Source: Burkholderia sp. 4M9327F10
Lineage (GTDB): Bacteria; Pseudomonadota; Gammaproteobacteria; Burkholderiales; Burkholderiaceae
Assembly (NCBI RefSeq): GCF_005503145.1
Contig: NZ_SCNV01000001.1
Location: 186,001-250,000 of the forward strand
Direction of reading: 5' to 3'
Length of the DNA stretch: 64,000 nucleotides
Part shown: positions 8,317 through 15,755 of the stretch, piece after piece
How positions within the stretch are numbered: the stretch's first letter is position 1
How the letters are laid out: each line of letters opens with the position of its first letter
Made by a program: the position numbers and the translations under genes
Notes under the pieces: generated by a model
Databases searched by the model: none
Seen by the model: only the letters and a program-made list of their open reading frames with translations
Told to the model about the DNA's origin: nothing

Positions 8317-9189
8317 ATGCCGCAATCCTTCACCCGGCGAAGCCTGATCCTTGGACTGCCACTTCTTCTTGGCATGAGCGCTGCTGGTCCGCTTTTCGCA
8401 TCCGAATCGCCGCTAGCCGATATTGAACGCCGATACGGTGGCCGCCTCGGCGTCTTCGCTCTCGATACCGGCTCAGGACGAACGCTCAGTTATCGCGCCG
8501 ACGAGCGCTTTCTGATGTGCAGCACGTTCAAGGGACTGCTGGCCGCGCAGATACTCGCGCGTGTAGACGCGGGAAAAGAGAACCTTGCGCGCCTCGTACG
8601 CTACACCGAGAAAGACCTTATTTTTACCTCGCCCGTGACGAAGGCCAACGTGGCGCTTGGCGCCATGCCGGTTGGCGCGCTCTGCCAGGCCATCGTGGAG
8701 GTGAGCGACAACACGGCCGCGATTTTGCTGATGCGAAGCGCGGGTGGACCCGCGGGCCTAACCCGGTTTATCCGCGGCCTCGGAGATACGGTCACCCGCT
8801 CGGACCGGTATGAGCCCGAGTCCAACAAGTACAGTGGCTCGCTGGACACAACCAGTCCCAAAGCAATCGCCACGCTGGCGAACAGAATTCTTTTAGGCGA
8901 TGTTCTGAGCCCAACATCGCGCGCACAACTGGAAACCTGGATGGTCGCGGCGCGGCCCGGCCTCAACAGGATCCGGGCGGCCTTGCCTGCGGATTGGCAG
9001 GCCGCGGATCGGCCCGGAACAAGCGTCGAAGAAGAAACCAACGACTACGCATTAGTGCGGCCGCCCGGACGTGCTCCGCTGCTCATAGCCGCTTATTACG
9101 ACGCGCCGGGCGTCAGTATGGACGCTCGCGAGGCCGTTTTGCGGGAGGCCGGCGCTGCCTTCGTGAACTGGGCCAAGGCCAGCGCGTGA
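8317..9189 (+). CDS. Class A beta-lactamase-like protein with altered KTG motif
   Basis: A 290-residue serine beta-lactamase-fold protein of the Burkholderia PenA type. The N-terminus 'TRRSLILG' plus a hydrophobic stretch looks like a Tat signal, giving a periplasmic enzyme. Present: S69-T-F-K72 (nucleophile and Lys), S130-D-N132, and E166 with N170 on the omega loop, although the usual 'EPxLN' Leu is Ser (EPESN). Missing: the KTG triad, which reads R232-P-G ('DRPGTS'). K-to-R is tolerated in some class A enzymes; T-to-P is unusual and may change beta-lactam binding. ATG 8317 has AAAGGA just upstream; the frame opens 39 bp earlier, overlapping araC, but without a ribosome site. Likely cotranscribed with the AraC gene. 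Confidence 0.82.
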   Translation: MPQSFTRRSLILGLPLLLGMSAAGPLFASESPLADIERRYGGRLGVFALDTGSGRTLSYRADERFLMCSTFKGLLAAQILARVDAGKENLARLVRYTEKDLIFTSPVTKANVALGAMPVGALCQAIVEVSDNTAAILLMRSAGGPAGLTRFIRGLGDTVTRSDRYEPESNKYSGSLDTTSPKAIATLANRILLGDVLSPTSRAQLETWMVAARPGLNRIRAALPADWQAADRPGTSVEEETNDYALVRPPGRAPLLIAAYYDAPGVSMDAREAVLREAGAAFVNWAKASA

Positions 9190-9224
9190 TGACAAAAGCG
9201 GCTTCTCAAGGCCGCCCGGCTGAA

Positions 9225-9258
9225 GAAAAAACGGCGCGCACCTCGCGGTACGCGCCGT
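9225..9258 (-). terminator. Intrinsic terminator of the porin gene at 9304-10401
   Basis: Read on the minus strand, ACGGCGCG pairs with CGCGCCGT across a 12-base loop (9231-9258) and is followed by a run of T (complement of the A-run at 9225-9230). It sits between the convergent beta-lactamase and porin genes. Confidence 0.75.
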
Positions 9259-9303
9259 CAAAGCGGCAAGTGCGCAGTCCGGCAGCGAGCCGGACCGCAC
9301 GCA

Positions 9304-10401
9304 TCAAAAGATATTGCGCATGCCCACTGCAATGCCGGTCTGGTTGTTGCGGCCTGGGAAGTCCGCGGTCGCGGCCCCGGTTCCGTGAATGAAATCGACT
9401 GTGCCGTACACTTCGGTGCGCTTGGACAGCGAGTACTCGGCAAGCAGCACACCCGAGTAGCGGACGCCGCGGCCGAGTGTCGTGCCGTCGGCATCCAGCG
9501 CATTGCGCGAGTGGTCGTAGTAGCCCGCTGCGGTCAGCAGCAGCGGCGTCGTCACCTGCCAGGTTGTACCCACGTAGAAGCCATCGTCGATCCGGTTGGT
9601 GTTCGTGACAGGTGTCGACCAGCCGGCAGCCGGCGAGTTCGCCGCCGCCATATACAGGTCGACCATACCGGTGTTGTCCTGCGCATGCAGCCAGCCCGCA
9701 TAAGCCTTGACCGTGCTGAATGCATACACCGCGCTCACGTTGACCACCTTGAACTTGTTGTTCTGCGGGTCGCTGTTCTGCTGGTAGCCGGCGTCAAGCG
9801 ACAGGCCTGCGTATGTATAGGACGCGGTCAGGCCATACATGCTGTTCGCACCCGTGCTGCCGGCGACGCCGCCAAAGCTGTACATGCCCTCGACATTCAG
9901 GCCACCGAACTGGCCGTTGTACTTGACGGAGTTGTTCTCGCGCAGGCCGTAGCCGAGTGCGCCGGGCAGCCAGCCATCCTGATCGAAGTTACCCACGGTC
10001 AGCGGGTCGTAGACATTGCCGAGCTGGTCGAACAGCGGCGTGTTCTGGCGGCCGAAGGTGAGCGCGCCGTACTGGTTGCTCGACAGCCCAACATAAGCCA
10101 TCCGGTTGAACAATTGATTCTGGCTCGCGAACTGCCCATTCCAGAGATTAAAACCGTCTTCCAGCCGGAATACGGCAGACAGGCCGCCGCCCAGGTCTTC
10201 ATTGCCCTTCAGGCCCCAGCGGCTGCCGGTAATCGGGCCGACGCCCATCGAAACCTGGCTATCGTTGTTCGCGTTCGCGTTGGTCAGATAGCGCACGCTC
10301 GTGTCGACAATACCGTACAGCGTGACCGAGGTTTGCGCAAAAGCGGCGTGGGCCGAGAGGGCAAGCAGTGCCCCGCCAATAGCAATCGTGATTTTCTTCA
10401 C
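9304..10401 (-). CDS. Outer-membrane porin (OmpC/Gram-negative porin family)
   Basis: A 365-residue trimeric general porin. The signal peptide (MKKITIAIGGALLALSAHAAFA, about 22 residues, shown here only to locate cleavage before QTSVTLYG) precedes the classic mature start 'SVTLYGIVD'. Further family hallmarks are 'SRWGLKGNEDLGGGL', alternating beta-strand pattern, and a terminal aromatic 'RNIF'. Length fits Burkholderiales 16-strand porins. The start at 10401 is GTG, not ATG, with CGGAAAA upstream. An A/T tract and CTGTCACA about 98 bp upstream are shared with the porin gene at 45319. Monocistronic, ending in an intrinsic terminator. Confidence 0.92.
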   Translation of the reverse strand: MKKITIAIGGALLALSAHAAFAQTSVTLYGIVDTSVRYLTNANANNDSQVSMGVGPITGSRWGLKGNEDLGGGLSAVFRLEDGFNLWNGQFASQNQLFNRMAYVGLSSNQYGALTFGRQNTPLFDQLGNVYDPLTVGNFDQDGWLPGALGYGLRENNSVKYNGQFGGLNVEGMYSFGGVAGSTGANSMYGLTASYTYAGLSLDAGYQQNSDPQNNKFKVVNVSAVYAFSTVKAYAGWLHAQDNTGMVDLYMAAANSPAAGWSTPVTNTNRIDDGFYVGTTWQVTTPLLLTAAGYYDHSRNALDADGTTLGRGVRYSGVLLAEYSLSKRTEVYGTVDFIHGTGAATADFPGRNNQTGIAVGMRNIF

Positions 10402-10860
10402 CGGGATTTTCCGTTTGTTTATTTATTGGGCACTCCGCCTCTGTCGGCTGCGGCCTCAGGTCATGGGCCAAGTGCATTTACGGGGTCGATGATATTTCTG
10501 TGACAGAATTTTAAAAAATCTTTTAATTCCCATGTCGCCTGTTTGCAACATTTGATGCGAACCGGTGTTACGCGTAAAGCCCCGCCAGAATAGCGGCGCA
10601 TTGGCGCCCAAGATCGAATTGATGCCTGTTTGGTATTTCCCCTCATTGGAATGGGTTGGCCTCGCGTGCTTATTCGAAGCGAAAAGCGCTTGTGGAAAGC
10701 GTGCTCTATGCGTTTCGCATCGCACTTTGAAATCCCGCTACGTTTGCTGTCCCTCCCAGCACGACCCATGCTTCCCGCATCGCCACCTGAGCAATCGGCG
10801 ATCTGTTCACATCCGTGTAAAATACACAAATCATGCAGAAAACCACATACAGGTATTGAG
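10402..10860. promoter_or_regulatory. Divergent control region of porin and MarR genes
   Basis: A 459-bp gene-free stretch. For the porin (minus strand): an A/T tract at about 10507-10525 as a possible UP element, CTGTCACA (complement of 10499-10506) as -35-like, and TAAAT about 18 bp on as -10-like. TTCTGTGACAGAA (10496-10508) is also a 13-bp palindrome. For the marR gene (plus strand): GTGTAAAATACAC at 10815-10827, a perfect 13-bp palindrome 33 bp before the ATG, a candidate self-operator. Assignments are inference. Confidence 0.5.
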
Positions 10861-11328
10861 ATGCAAAACACGACCGGCGAGCTGCACCGTGCACTGATGG
10901 ACCTGGTGGGCATCATCAACCGGCCGAAGCCCGACGAAATACTGCTTCAGAAAGCGGGCGTTTCGCTGGACCGGGCATTGTTCCCGTTGCTGGTCAGGGT
11001 CGATCTGTATGGTCCGCTGGGTGTGGTCGAACTCGCCGATCTGGTTGGCCGCGATCACTCCACGGTCAGCCGTCAGATCGCCAGGCTCGAGGAGCTTGAC
11101 CTGATCGCACGCCGCCCCGGCCGGGCCGACAAGCGGGTACGCGAGGCCGTCACGACCAAGGCGGGCCGCGAGATGGTCGAGACGATCGGCGCGGCCCGCA
11201 ACCGGCTGTTCAACGAAGTGCTTGCCGAATGGAGCATGACTGAGCGCCGGGATCTGACTCGTTTGCTGAGAAAGCTGGTCGACTCGGCAAACCAGGCTTT
11301 GCTAGCCGCCGAAGACGAATCGAAATAG
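10861..11328 (+). CDS. MarR-family transcriptional regulator
   Basis: A 155-residue winged-helix regulator. The recognition-helix region 'GVVELADLVGRDHSTVSRQIARLEELDLI' (read in segments, about residues 51-80) followed by the wing 'ARRPGRADKRVREAVTTKAG' is diagnostic of MarR. The ATG at 10861 is chosen because the winged helix then has the family's usual short N-terminal helix; a longer reading from 10630 has no support. A 13-bp palindrome sits just upstream. Ligand and targets are unknown; the divergent porin or the gene itself are the nearest candidates. Confidence 0.85.
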   Translation: MQNTTGELHRALMDLVGIINRPKPDEILLQKAGVSLDRALFPLLVRVDLYGPLGVVELADLVGRDHSTVSRQIARLEELDLIARRPGRADKRVREAVTTKAGREMVETIGAARNRLFNEVLAEWSMTERRDLTRLLRKLVDSANQALLAAEDESK

Positions 11329-11371
11329 AGCGATCGTCGTGGCTATCTTCGCGCCCTCGCCTTGATGCAGC

Positions 11372-12223
11372 CTAAGCAGACGGCGCGCGGGCGCTGACCA
11401 TCCAGCAAGCGGCGGTATAGCGCACGTCGGCGCCGCGCACATAGGGATCAAAAGCGCTGCGGACTGTTTTGACGACTTGCTTGCGCGTGTCCGGGTCCAC
11501 CTCCTGAAGACACAGACCGACGGGGCCGAGTTGGCTGAGATAGTCGATCAGCCGGTTTTCGGGCAAGGTGCACGTCACATCGACCGGCCGAATGTCGATC
11601 TCAATCCAGCCGCTTGCTTCAAGGATGGAAGCAACACGTTGCCGGTCCGCGAAAGCGAACTGTCCCGGCGCACCCGGCCGGCGAGCAGGCAGATTCGGCA
11701 GCAGTGGCGCGGCGGCACGCTCGGCCGTCGTCATGAACGGATTGTCCGCAGCACTGCGCCAAGCGACGAAGACAAGTTCGGCGTCGCCGCTTGCCGCATG
11801 AAGCAGGTTCGCGAAAGCCCGGACCGGGTTATCGAAGAACATAACGCCGAAGCGCGAAATAATGCGCTCAAAGCTCGCCGGCCCGAAGGCCTCGGTTTGC
11901 ACGTCGGCGAGAATGAAGCGTGCCGCGGAGCCTTCCCGTTCCGCACGTGCGCGGGCAGCCGCGATCATAGGCGCAGAAATGTCAGCACCAAGGCAATGCC
12001 CCGTTGCGCCGAGCTGCCGGGCCACCGCCAGCGTCGTGCTGCCCGTGCCGCAACCGACATCGAGGACACGCTGCGCAGAGGCATCGCCAATCCTCTCGAC
12101 GAGCAGTTCTTCAAACGGCTTGAACATCCCGTCGAGCAGCGCCTGGGCTGTCACCCAGGCATGTCCGGCGCCGCCATTCCAATGAGCCGCCTGTCCGTTT
12201 TCTGTTTGTGGTGTACCGTCCAT
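11372..12223 (-). CDS. Class I SAM-dependent methyltransferase
   Basis: A 283-residue soluble methyltransferase. Motif I is 'VLDVGCGTGS' (about residues 55-64), followed by the acidic 'GADISAPMI' that binds the SAM ribose, and 'SRFGVMFFDN' in the motif IV-VI region, as in UbiE/Methyltransf_11/25 proteins. The methyl acceptor cannot be inferred. It is divergent from a MerR-family gene and its promoter has the 19-bp spacer and central palindrome that MerR activators act on, so it is probably induced by the neighbour under some chemical stress. Confidence 0.88.
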   Translation of the reverse strand: MDGTPQTENGQAAHWNGGAGHAWVTAQALLDGMFKPFEELLVERIGDASAQRVLDVGCGTGSTTLAVARQLGATGHCLGADISAPMIAAARARAEREGSAARFILADVQTEAFGPASFERIISRFGVMFFDNPVRAFANLLHAASGDAELVFVAWRSAADNPFMTTAERAAAPLLPNLPARRPGAPGQFAFADRQRVASILEASGWIEIDIRPVDVTCTLPENRLIDYLSQLGPVGLCLQEVDPDTRKQVVKTVRSAFDPYVRGADVRYTAACWMVSARAPSA

Positions 12224-12261
12224 GAGCGTCGTCCTCGCTTGCTGCGGAAAGTGGAGGCTAC

Positions 12262-12292
12262 ACTATGCAAGTTCAAGTCGACTTGAGGTCAA
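12262..12292 (-). promoter_or_regulatory. MerR-type promoter with SoxR-box-like operator
   Basis: Reading the minus strand toward the methyltransferase: -35 TTGACC (complement of 12287-12292), a 19-bp spacer, and -10 CATAGT (complement of 12262-12267). The spacer holds a perfect 14-bp palindrome TCAAGTCGACTTGA (12273-12286). Known SoxR boxes centre on CTCAAGTTAACTTGAG, which differs only slightly. Over-long 19-bp spacers untwisted by a bound dimer are the signature of MerR/SoxR control. The same palindrome overlaps the ribosome site of the MerR gene, so self-control is expected too. Confidence 0.75.
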
Positions 12293-12295
12293 GCG

Positions 12296-12733
12296 GTGAC
12301 CAAGCTAGACATTGCCGAGGTGGTACAGCGTTCGGGCGTTCGAGCCTCCACACTGCGCTTCTACGAGGAAAAGGGGCTGATTGCCTCCAGCGGACGGTTG
12401 GGCTTGCGCCGTCAGTTCGATGCGGGCGTGCTGGACCGGTTGGCGCTGATCGCGCTGGGGCGCACGGCTGGATTCTCGCTCGACGAGGTCGCGCTGATGT
12501 TCGCGCCAGAGGGAAAGCTGCGCATCGACCGGCAGATGTTGTCGGCCAAAGCGGATCAACTCGACAGAACGATCCGTCAACTGAGCGCCGTGCGTGACGG
12601 GCTGAGACACGCGGCTGCGTGTCCCGCACCGAGTCATATGGAGTGCCCCACCTTCCGGCGCATCATGCGGGCCGCGGCATCGGGCGCGATTGGCCGGCCC
12701 AGGAAGGGCCGCACGCCGCCTACTGCACCGTGA
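12296..12733 (+). CDS. MerR-family (SoxR-like) transcriptional regulator
   Basis: A 145-residue regulator. The N-terminal MerR HTH reads 'DIAEVVQRSGVRASTLRFYEEKGLI' in pieces (residues 4-30), then the usual dimer helix. Near the C-terminus lie two cysteines, 'ACPAPSHMECPTF', not the four-Cys cluster of true SoxR, so a metal, a redox switch, or neither could be sensed. The start is GTG 12296 with GAGGT at 12285-12289. Its 3' end overlaps the convergent cupredoxin gene by 14 bp. The operator shared with the divergent methyltransferase is its obvious target. Confidence 0.85.
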   Translation: MTKLDIAEVVQRSGVRASTLRFYEEKGLIASSGRLGLRRQFDAGVLDRLALIALGRTAGFSLDEVALMFAPEGKLRIDRQMLSAKADQLDRTIRQLSAVRDGLRHAAACPAPSHMECPTFRRIMRAAASGAIGRPRKGRTPPTAP

Positions 12734-13061
12734 CCGTCGCGCGCATATTCGGGTGGATGCCGCAGAAGATCTTATAGACCCCCGGTTTATCGAACTTGTA
12801 CTGGAAGGTTTCGTTCTGATCGAGCGCGGCGGAACGGAACAGGCCCGCGTCGTTGACCACCGTATGCGGCTCGCCATCGAGGTTTTTCCACGTCACCGTC
12901 GTGCCGGCCTTGACGGTGATCGCCATCGGCGAAAACATGAAGTTCTTGATCGTCACGGCGTTCGTCTCCTGCGCCTGAGCAACGGAGAAGCCGGCCGACG
13001 CCGCCAGTAGCATCGCCCCAAGCGAAATACCTGTCAAAATTCGAATAGCATTCCTAATCAT
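12720..13061 (-). CDS. Secreted cupredoxin (plastocyanin/amicyanin-like blue copper protein)
   Basis: A 113-residue protein with a signal peptide ending at 'FSVAQA' (about residue 30). The remaining 83 residues form one cupredoxin domain. The type-1 copper ligands are visible: His in 'GEPHTVV', then Cys, His and Met in 'FCGIHPNM'. It should be a small periplasmic electron carrier or copper-binding protein. AAAGGA precedes ATG 13061. It follows the metallophosphoesterase gene by 36 bp and is almost certainly in the same transcript. Confidence 0.88.
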   Translation of the reverse strand: MIRNAIRILTGISLGAMLLAASAGFSVAQAQETNAVTIKNFMFSPMAITVKAGTTVTWKNLDGEPHTVVNDAGLFRSAALDQNETFQYKFDKPGVYKIFCGIHPNMRATVTVQ

Positions 13062-13097
13062 GATGATTGTCCTTTTTCCTGGTATTGATCTGTTGGT

Positions 13098-14042
13098 TCA
13101 GACAAGCGTGCTGTCGTCCAGCGTCGCCTTGAGTGGATGACGCATGATCTTGATACTGGTCACACCGAGCATCCGCGGCAGTTGATCGCTCGCCACCGTC
13201 AGCGGCATGGGTCCTGGCCCCTCGCCTGCGGCCGGCTGCGGATAGGCGGTCGAACGCGCCGTGTGGAAGGTGATATTGCCTTCCACTTTCGAAACGATCT
13301 GGTGAATATGGCCGTTCAGCACCGTAACCGAGCCGAAACGCTTCAGATAGCTCATGGCCTGGCCGGCATCCCCTGTGCCCCAGCCCCACGGCTCATAGAT
13401 CGTCCACATCGGCATATGCGCAAACACGACGATCGGCGTGCTGGACGAGCGGCCTTTCAGATCGTTTTCGAGCCACGCAAGCTGGTCGTCACCCAGTCCA
13501 CCCAGGCCGTTCGGCTTGAAATGCATCACGTTGACGAGCGCGATAAAGTGCACGCCGTTGTGGTCGAAGCTGTAATAGCCCTTGTTATCCGACGCCTGGC
13601 CGAAACGATTGAAGTACTCCGTGCCGGGGCCGTCGGTTACGTCGTGCTCGCCCGGCACCGTATGCAGCTCGGTGATATTCAGCCCCGCCAGCAACTGCGC
13701 CGCGAGATCGAACTGCTCCGGCCTGGACAGGTGCGTGATGTCGCCGGTGTGTATCGTCAAAGCCGGCTTGACCGGCATCGCGTTGACGAAGTCGATGGTC
13801 TGTTTGAGCGTGCCGGCTACGTCGGGATTGGCCTCCTTGTTAAAGCCAATATGCGTGTCGCTGATCTGCAGGAACAGCGGCACGCCCGCTGCCATTGAGG
13901 AATCCTTTTCACCGGCCGCCAGCGCCAGTTCGACCGGCGTGAGAATGCCGCCGGCAAGGACAAACACCGTGCCCACACCACCAAAGGCGAGACACTTCAA
14001 CGCGCCGCGGCGCGACGGATCGGATGGCAGATCTGACGGCAT
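13098..14042 (-). CDS. Tat-exported calcineurin-like metallophosphoesterase
   Basis: A 314-residue protein. The N-terminus has twin arginines followed by a hydrophobic stretch ('SRRGALKCLAFGGVG'), a Tat signal. The dimetal phosphoesterase motifs appear in order: 'ISDTHIG' (D-x-H), 'HTGDITH' (GD), 'PGEHDV' in place of GNHD, 'VFAHMP', and 'NGHIHQ' (GHxH variant). GEHD for GNHD replaces the usual metal-bridging Asn by Glu, worth noting. Substrate unknown. GTGAGG lies upstream of ATG 14042. It precedes the cupredoxin gene and follows the sigma/anti-sigma pair by 150 bp that contain a strong hairpin. Confidence 0.85.
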   Translation of the reverse strand: MPSDLPSDPSRRGALKCLAFGGVGTVFVLAGGILTPVELALAAGEKDSSMAAGVPLFLQISDTHIGFNKEANPDVAGTLKQTIDFVNAMPVKPALTIHTGDITHLSRPEQFDLAAQLLAGLNITELHTVPGEHDVTDGPGTEYFNRFGQASDNKGYYSFDHNGVHFIALVNVMHFKPNGLGGLGDDQLAWLENDLKGRSSSTPIVVFAHMPMWTIYEPWGWGTGDAGQAMSYLKRFGSVTVLNGHIHQIVSKVEGNITFHTARSTAYPQPAAGEGPGPMPLTVASDQLPRMLGVTSIKIMRHPLKATLDDSTLV

Positions 14043-14062
14043 GGTGACCTCACGATTGAAGT

Positions 14063-14102
14063 TCAGGAGGTAGGCCGGCGGCTCATCCGCCGGGCCTCCT
14101 GA
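14063..14102 (-). promoter_or_regulatory. Strong two-part hairpin between anti-sigma and phosphoesterase genes
   Basis: TCAGGAGG (14063-14070) pairs with CCTCCTGA (14095-14102), and inside it CCGGCGG (14075-14081) pairs with CCGCCGG (14087-14093) around a CTCAT loop. No T-run follows on the minus strand, so it is more likely an attenuator, processing site or RNA-stabilising structure than a simple terminator. It lies only 21 bp before the ATG of the phosphoesterase. Confidence 0.5.
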
Positions 14103-14192
14103 CTGGATTCAATGAGGAGACTGCCGCGTCGCGCGGTTTATTCCGCGAATCAGAACTATTTTGTTGAACCGGACCGGACTGCGCGCCGATCG

Positions 14193-15008
14193 TCAGGAAG
14201 CCGGGTGCGCGCGCAGATTCGTGATGAAGCCATTGAGCTCGGCATCGCCTGCATCGGTGACGACCCAGTAATTCATTCCCGCGGCGCTCCAGTTCGCGAG
14301 ATGGTAGCCCTGCCGCTCGATAACGTGCGGTGTAGCGCCTGCATCGTTGCCTGGCCAGACATACAGATTGATGGGGTGCAGTTTGTAACGGTAAACCATC
14401 ACCGCAACTGCACGTCCGTTCAGGTAATCGAGCCTGCCGCCCACCAGCGGATACCCTTCTTGCGCGAAGTCAACCACTGGCGGTGCAAAATCGAGCTTGC
14501 CGTCGAACCACGGTTTGACCGTGTGGCGATCCGTCGAGACCACGTCATACAGATGATCGAATTGCAGCGATCGCACATGACTGTCCACCAGTTCCTGAGT
14601 CAGCCGCGTGTTGGCGGAAGGTATCGAGAGATACAGCCCCGCGCTCCAGGTCAACGCCACGAGGCTCAACACCATTGCACCCGCCGGCGCCCAGCCGAGC
14701 CGCGCGCCGGCGCCGCCCTGACCTGCGCCGCCGCCAAAAGCGCCGCTCCCGGCCAGCCATTCAGTGAAACGCTGCCATGGCGAGCGCCGCCCCGGCAGCG
14801 CGGCGCGGATGCGTTGCGCCAGCTCCGGCGGCGCTTCCCAATGCAGATCGGCCTGGCGCAGTTGCGCGCTGACCTGGCGCTGCTGCTCATAGGCCTGCTT
14901 GCACAACGCGCAGCCTGCGAGATGACGCTCGAATTCGAGCGACTCGGACAAGCTCAGTTCCTCGTCGATATAGCCTGGTAGCAGTTCAATCGCCTGTTCG
15001 TGCTCCAT
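14193..15008 (-). CDS. Anti-sigma factor with zinc-finger (zf-HC2) domain
   Basis: A 271-residue single-pass membrane protein. The N-terminal cytoplasmic zf-HC2 / anti-sigma domain shows H29-x3-C33-x2-C36 ('RHLAGCALC'), the zinc motif of ZAS anti-sigma factors. A membrane segment lies near residues 100-125 ('AMVLSLVALTWSAGLYL'), and the C-terminal ~145 residues would be periplasmic. ATG 15008 has a near-perfect AGGAGG five bases upstream, inside the sigma gene, and its A is shared with the sigma TGA stop (TGATG), so the two are translationally coupled. It should hold the ECF sigma inactive until a periplasmic or redox signal. Confidence 0.85.
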   Translation of the reverse strand: MEHEQAIELLPGYIDEELSLSESLEFERHLAGCALCKQAYEQQRQVSAQLRQADLHWEAPPELAQRIRAALPGRRSPWQRFTEWLAGSGAFGGGAGQGGAGARLGWAPAGAMVLSLVALTWSAGLYLSIPSANTRLTQELVDSHVRSLQFDHLYDVVSTDRHTVKPWFDGKLDFAPPVVDFAQEGYPLVGGRLDYLNGRAVAVMVYRYKLHPINLYVWPGNDAGATPHVIERQGYHLANWSAAGMNYWVVTDAGDAELNGFITNLRAHPAS

Positions 15009-15547
15009 CACGCCTCCTGATCCGTCGGTGCGAGCAGCGCCGCAAGTTGCTGGCGGCCGCGCCCGAGGCGAGACATCACCGTCCCCATGGGAATCCCCAC
15101 GATCACGGCGATTTCCTTGTACGACAATTCTTCCAGCTCCCGCAGCACCACCACCTCCCGGTATTCCAGACGCAAGCTGCGCAACGCGTCATGCACCCGC
15201 TTGCGGCTCTGATTCCGAATCAGGCGCACCTCGGGACTGTCGTCGTTTCCCGCGCTATCGCTCTCGAGGCTGTGCAGATCCTCTTCGAATTCCGTCGTCT
15301 GCGCCGCATGGCCCCGGTTCTGCTGATGCCATGTATAGAAGGTGTTACGCACGATGCTCAGGAGCCATGCACGCGCATCCTCGCCACGGAAGCTGCCAAA
15401 GAAACGAAACGCGCGCAGGTAGGCCTCCTGGACGACGTCCTGGGCGTCCTGGTCGTTATGCGTCAGCCAGCGCGCAACGTTGAAGGCCGAATTCATGTGA
15501 GGCAATACCAGCGACTCGAAGCGCTTCGCGATAATTGGATCGGCCAT
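15008..15547 (-). CDS. ECF-type RNA polymerase sigma factor
   Basis: A 179-residue group-4 sigma factor with region 2 ('DAQDVVQEAYLRAFRFFGSF', read as the promoter-melting helix) and region 4 ('REVVVLRELEELSYKEIAVIVGIPMGTVMSRLGRGR', -35 binding HTH) and no regions 1 or 3. ATG 15547 has AGGGA eight bases upstream; the open frame upstream to 15640 is not supported. It is followed by its coupled anti-sigma. Likely regulon members are its own operon and the downstream phosphoesterase and cupredoxin. Confidence 0.92.
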   Translation of the reverse strand: MADPIIAKRFESLVLPHMNSAFNVARWLTHNDQDAQDVVQEAYLRAFRFFGSFRGEDARAWLLSIVRNTFYTWHQQNRGHAAQTTEFEEDLHSLESDSAGNDDSPEVRLIRNQSRKRVHDALRSLRLEYREVVVLRELEELSYKEIAVIVGIPMGTVMSRLGRGRQQLAALLAPTDQEA

Positions 15548-15755
15548 TGTGAAATCCCTGCGGTAACCCCTCGTAGTGACCGACACTGAGCAGACCGCCC
15601 ATGTGCCGTTTTTATTCCCGGGCTCGCCGGGCGCTCGCACCCGGGCAAAGGATCGACGATTTCTGGGGCATTGTAGCCCGCATCAAGGCTCGCAACGGAC
15701 TGCGGGGAACGGCCGGCAGAAAGCCGGCGGGCGGGACAGGCGGAGAGCCGCGCAG

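Noticed and set aside
9385-10503. Long plus-strand open frame (about 370 codons) opposite the porin gene
   Set aside because: Antisense shadow of a confident porin gene, with no domain signature.
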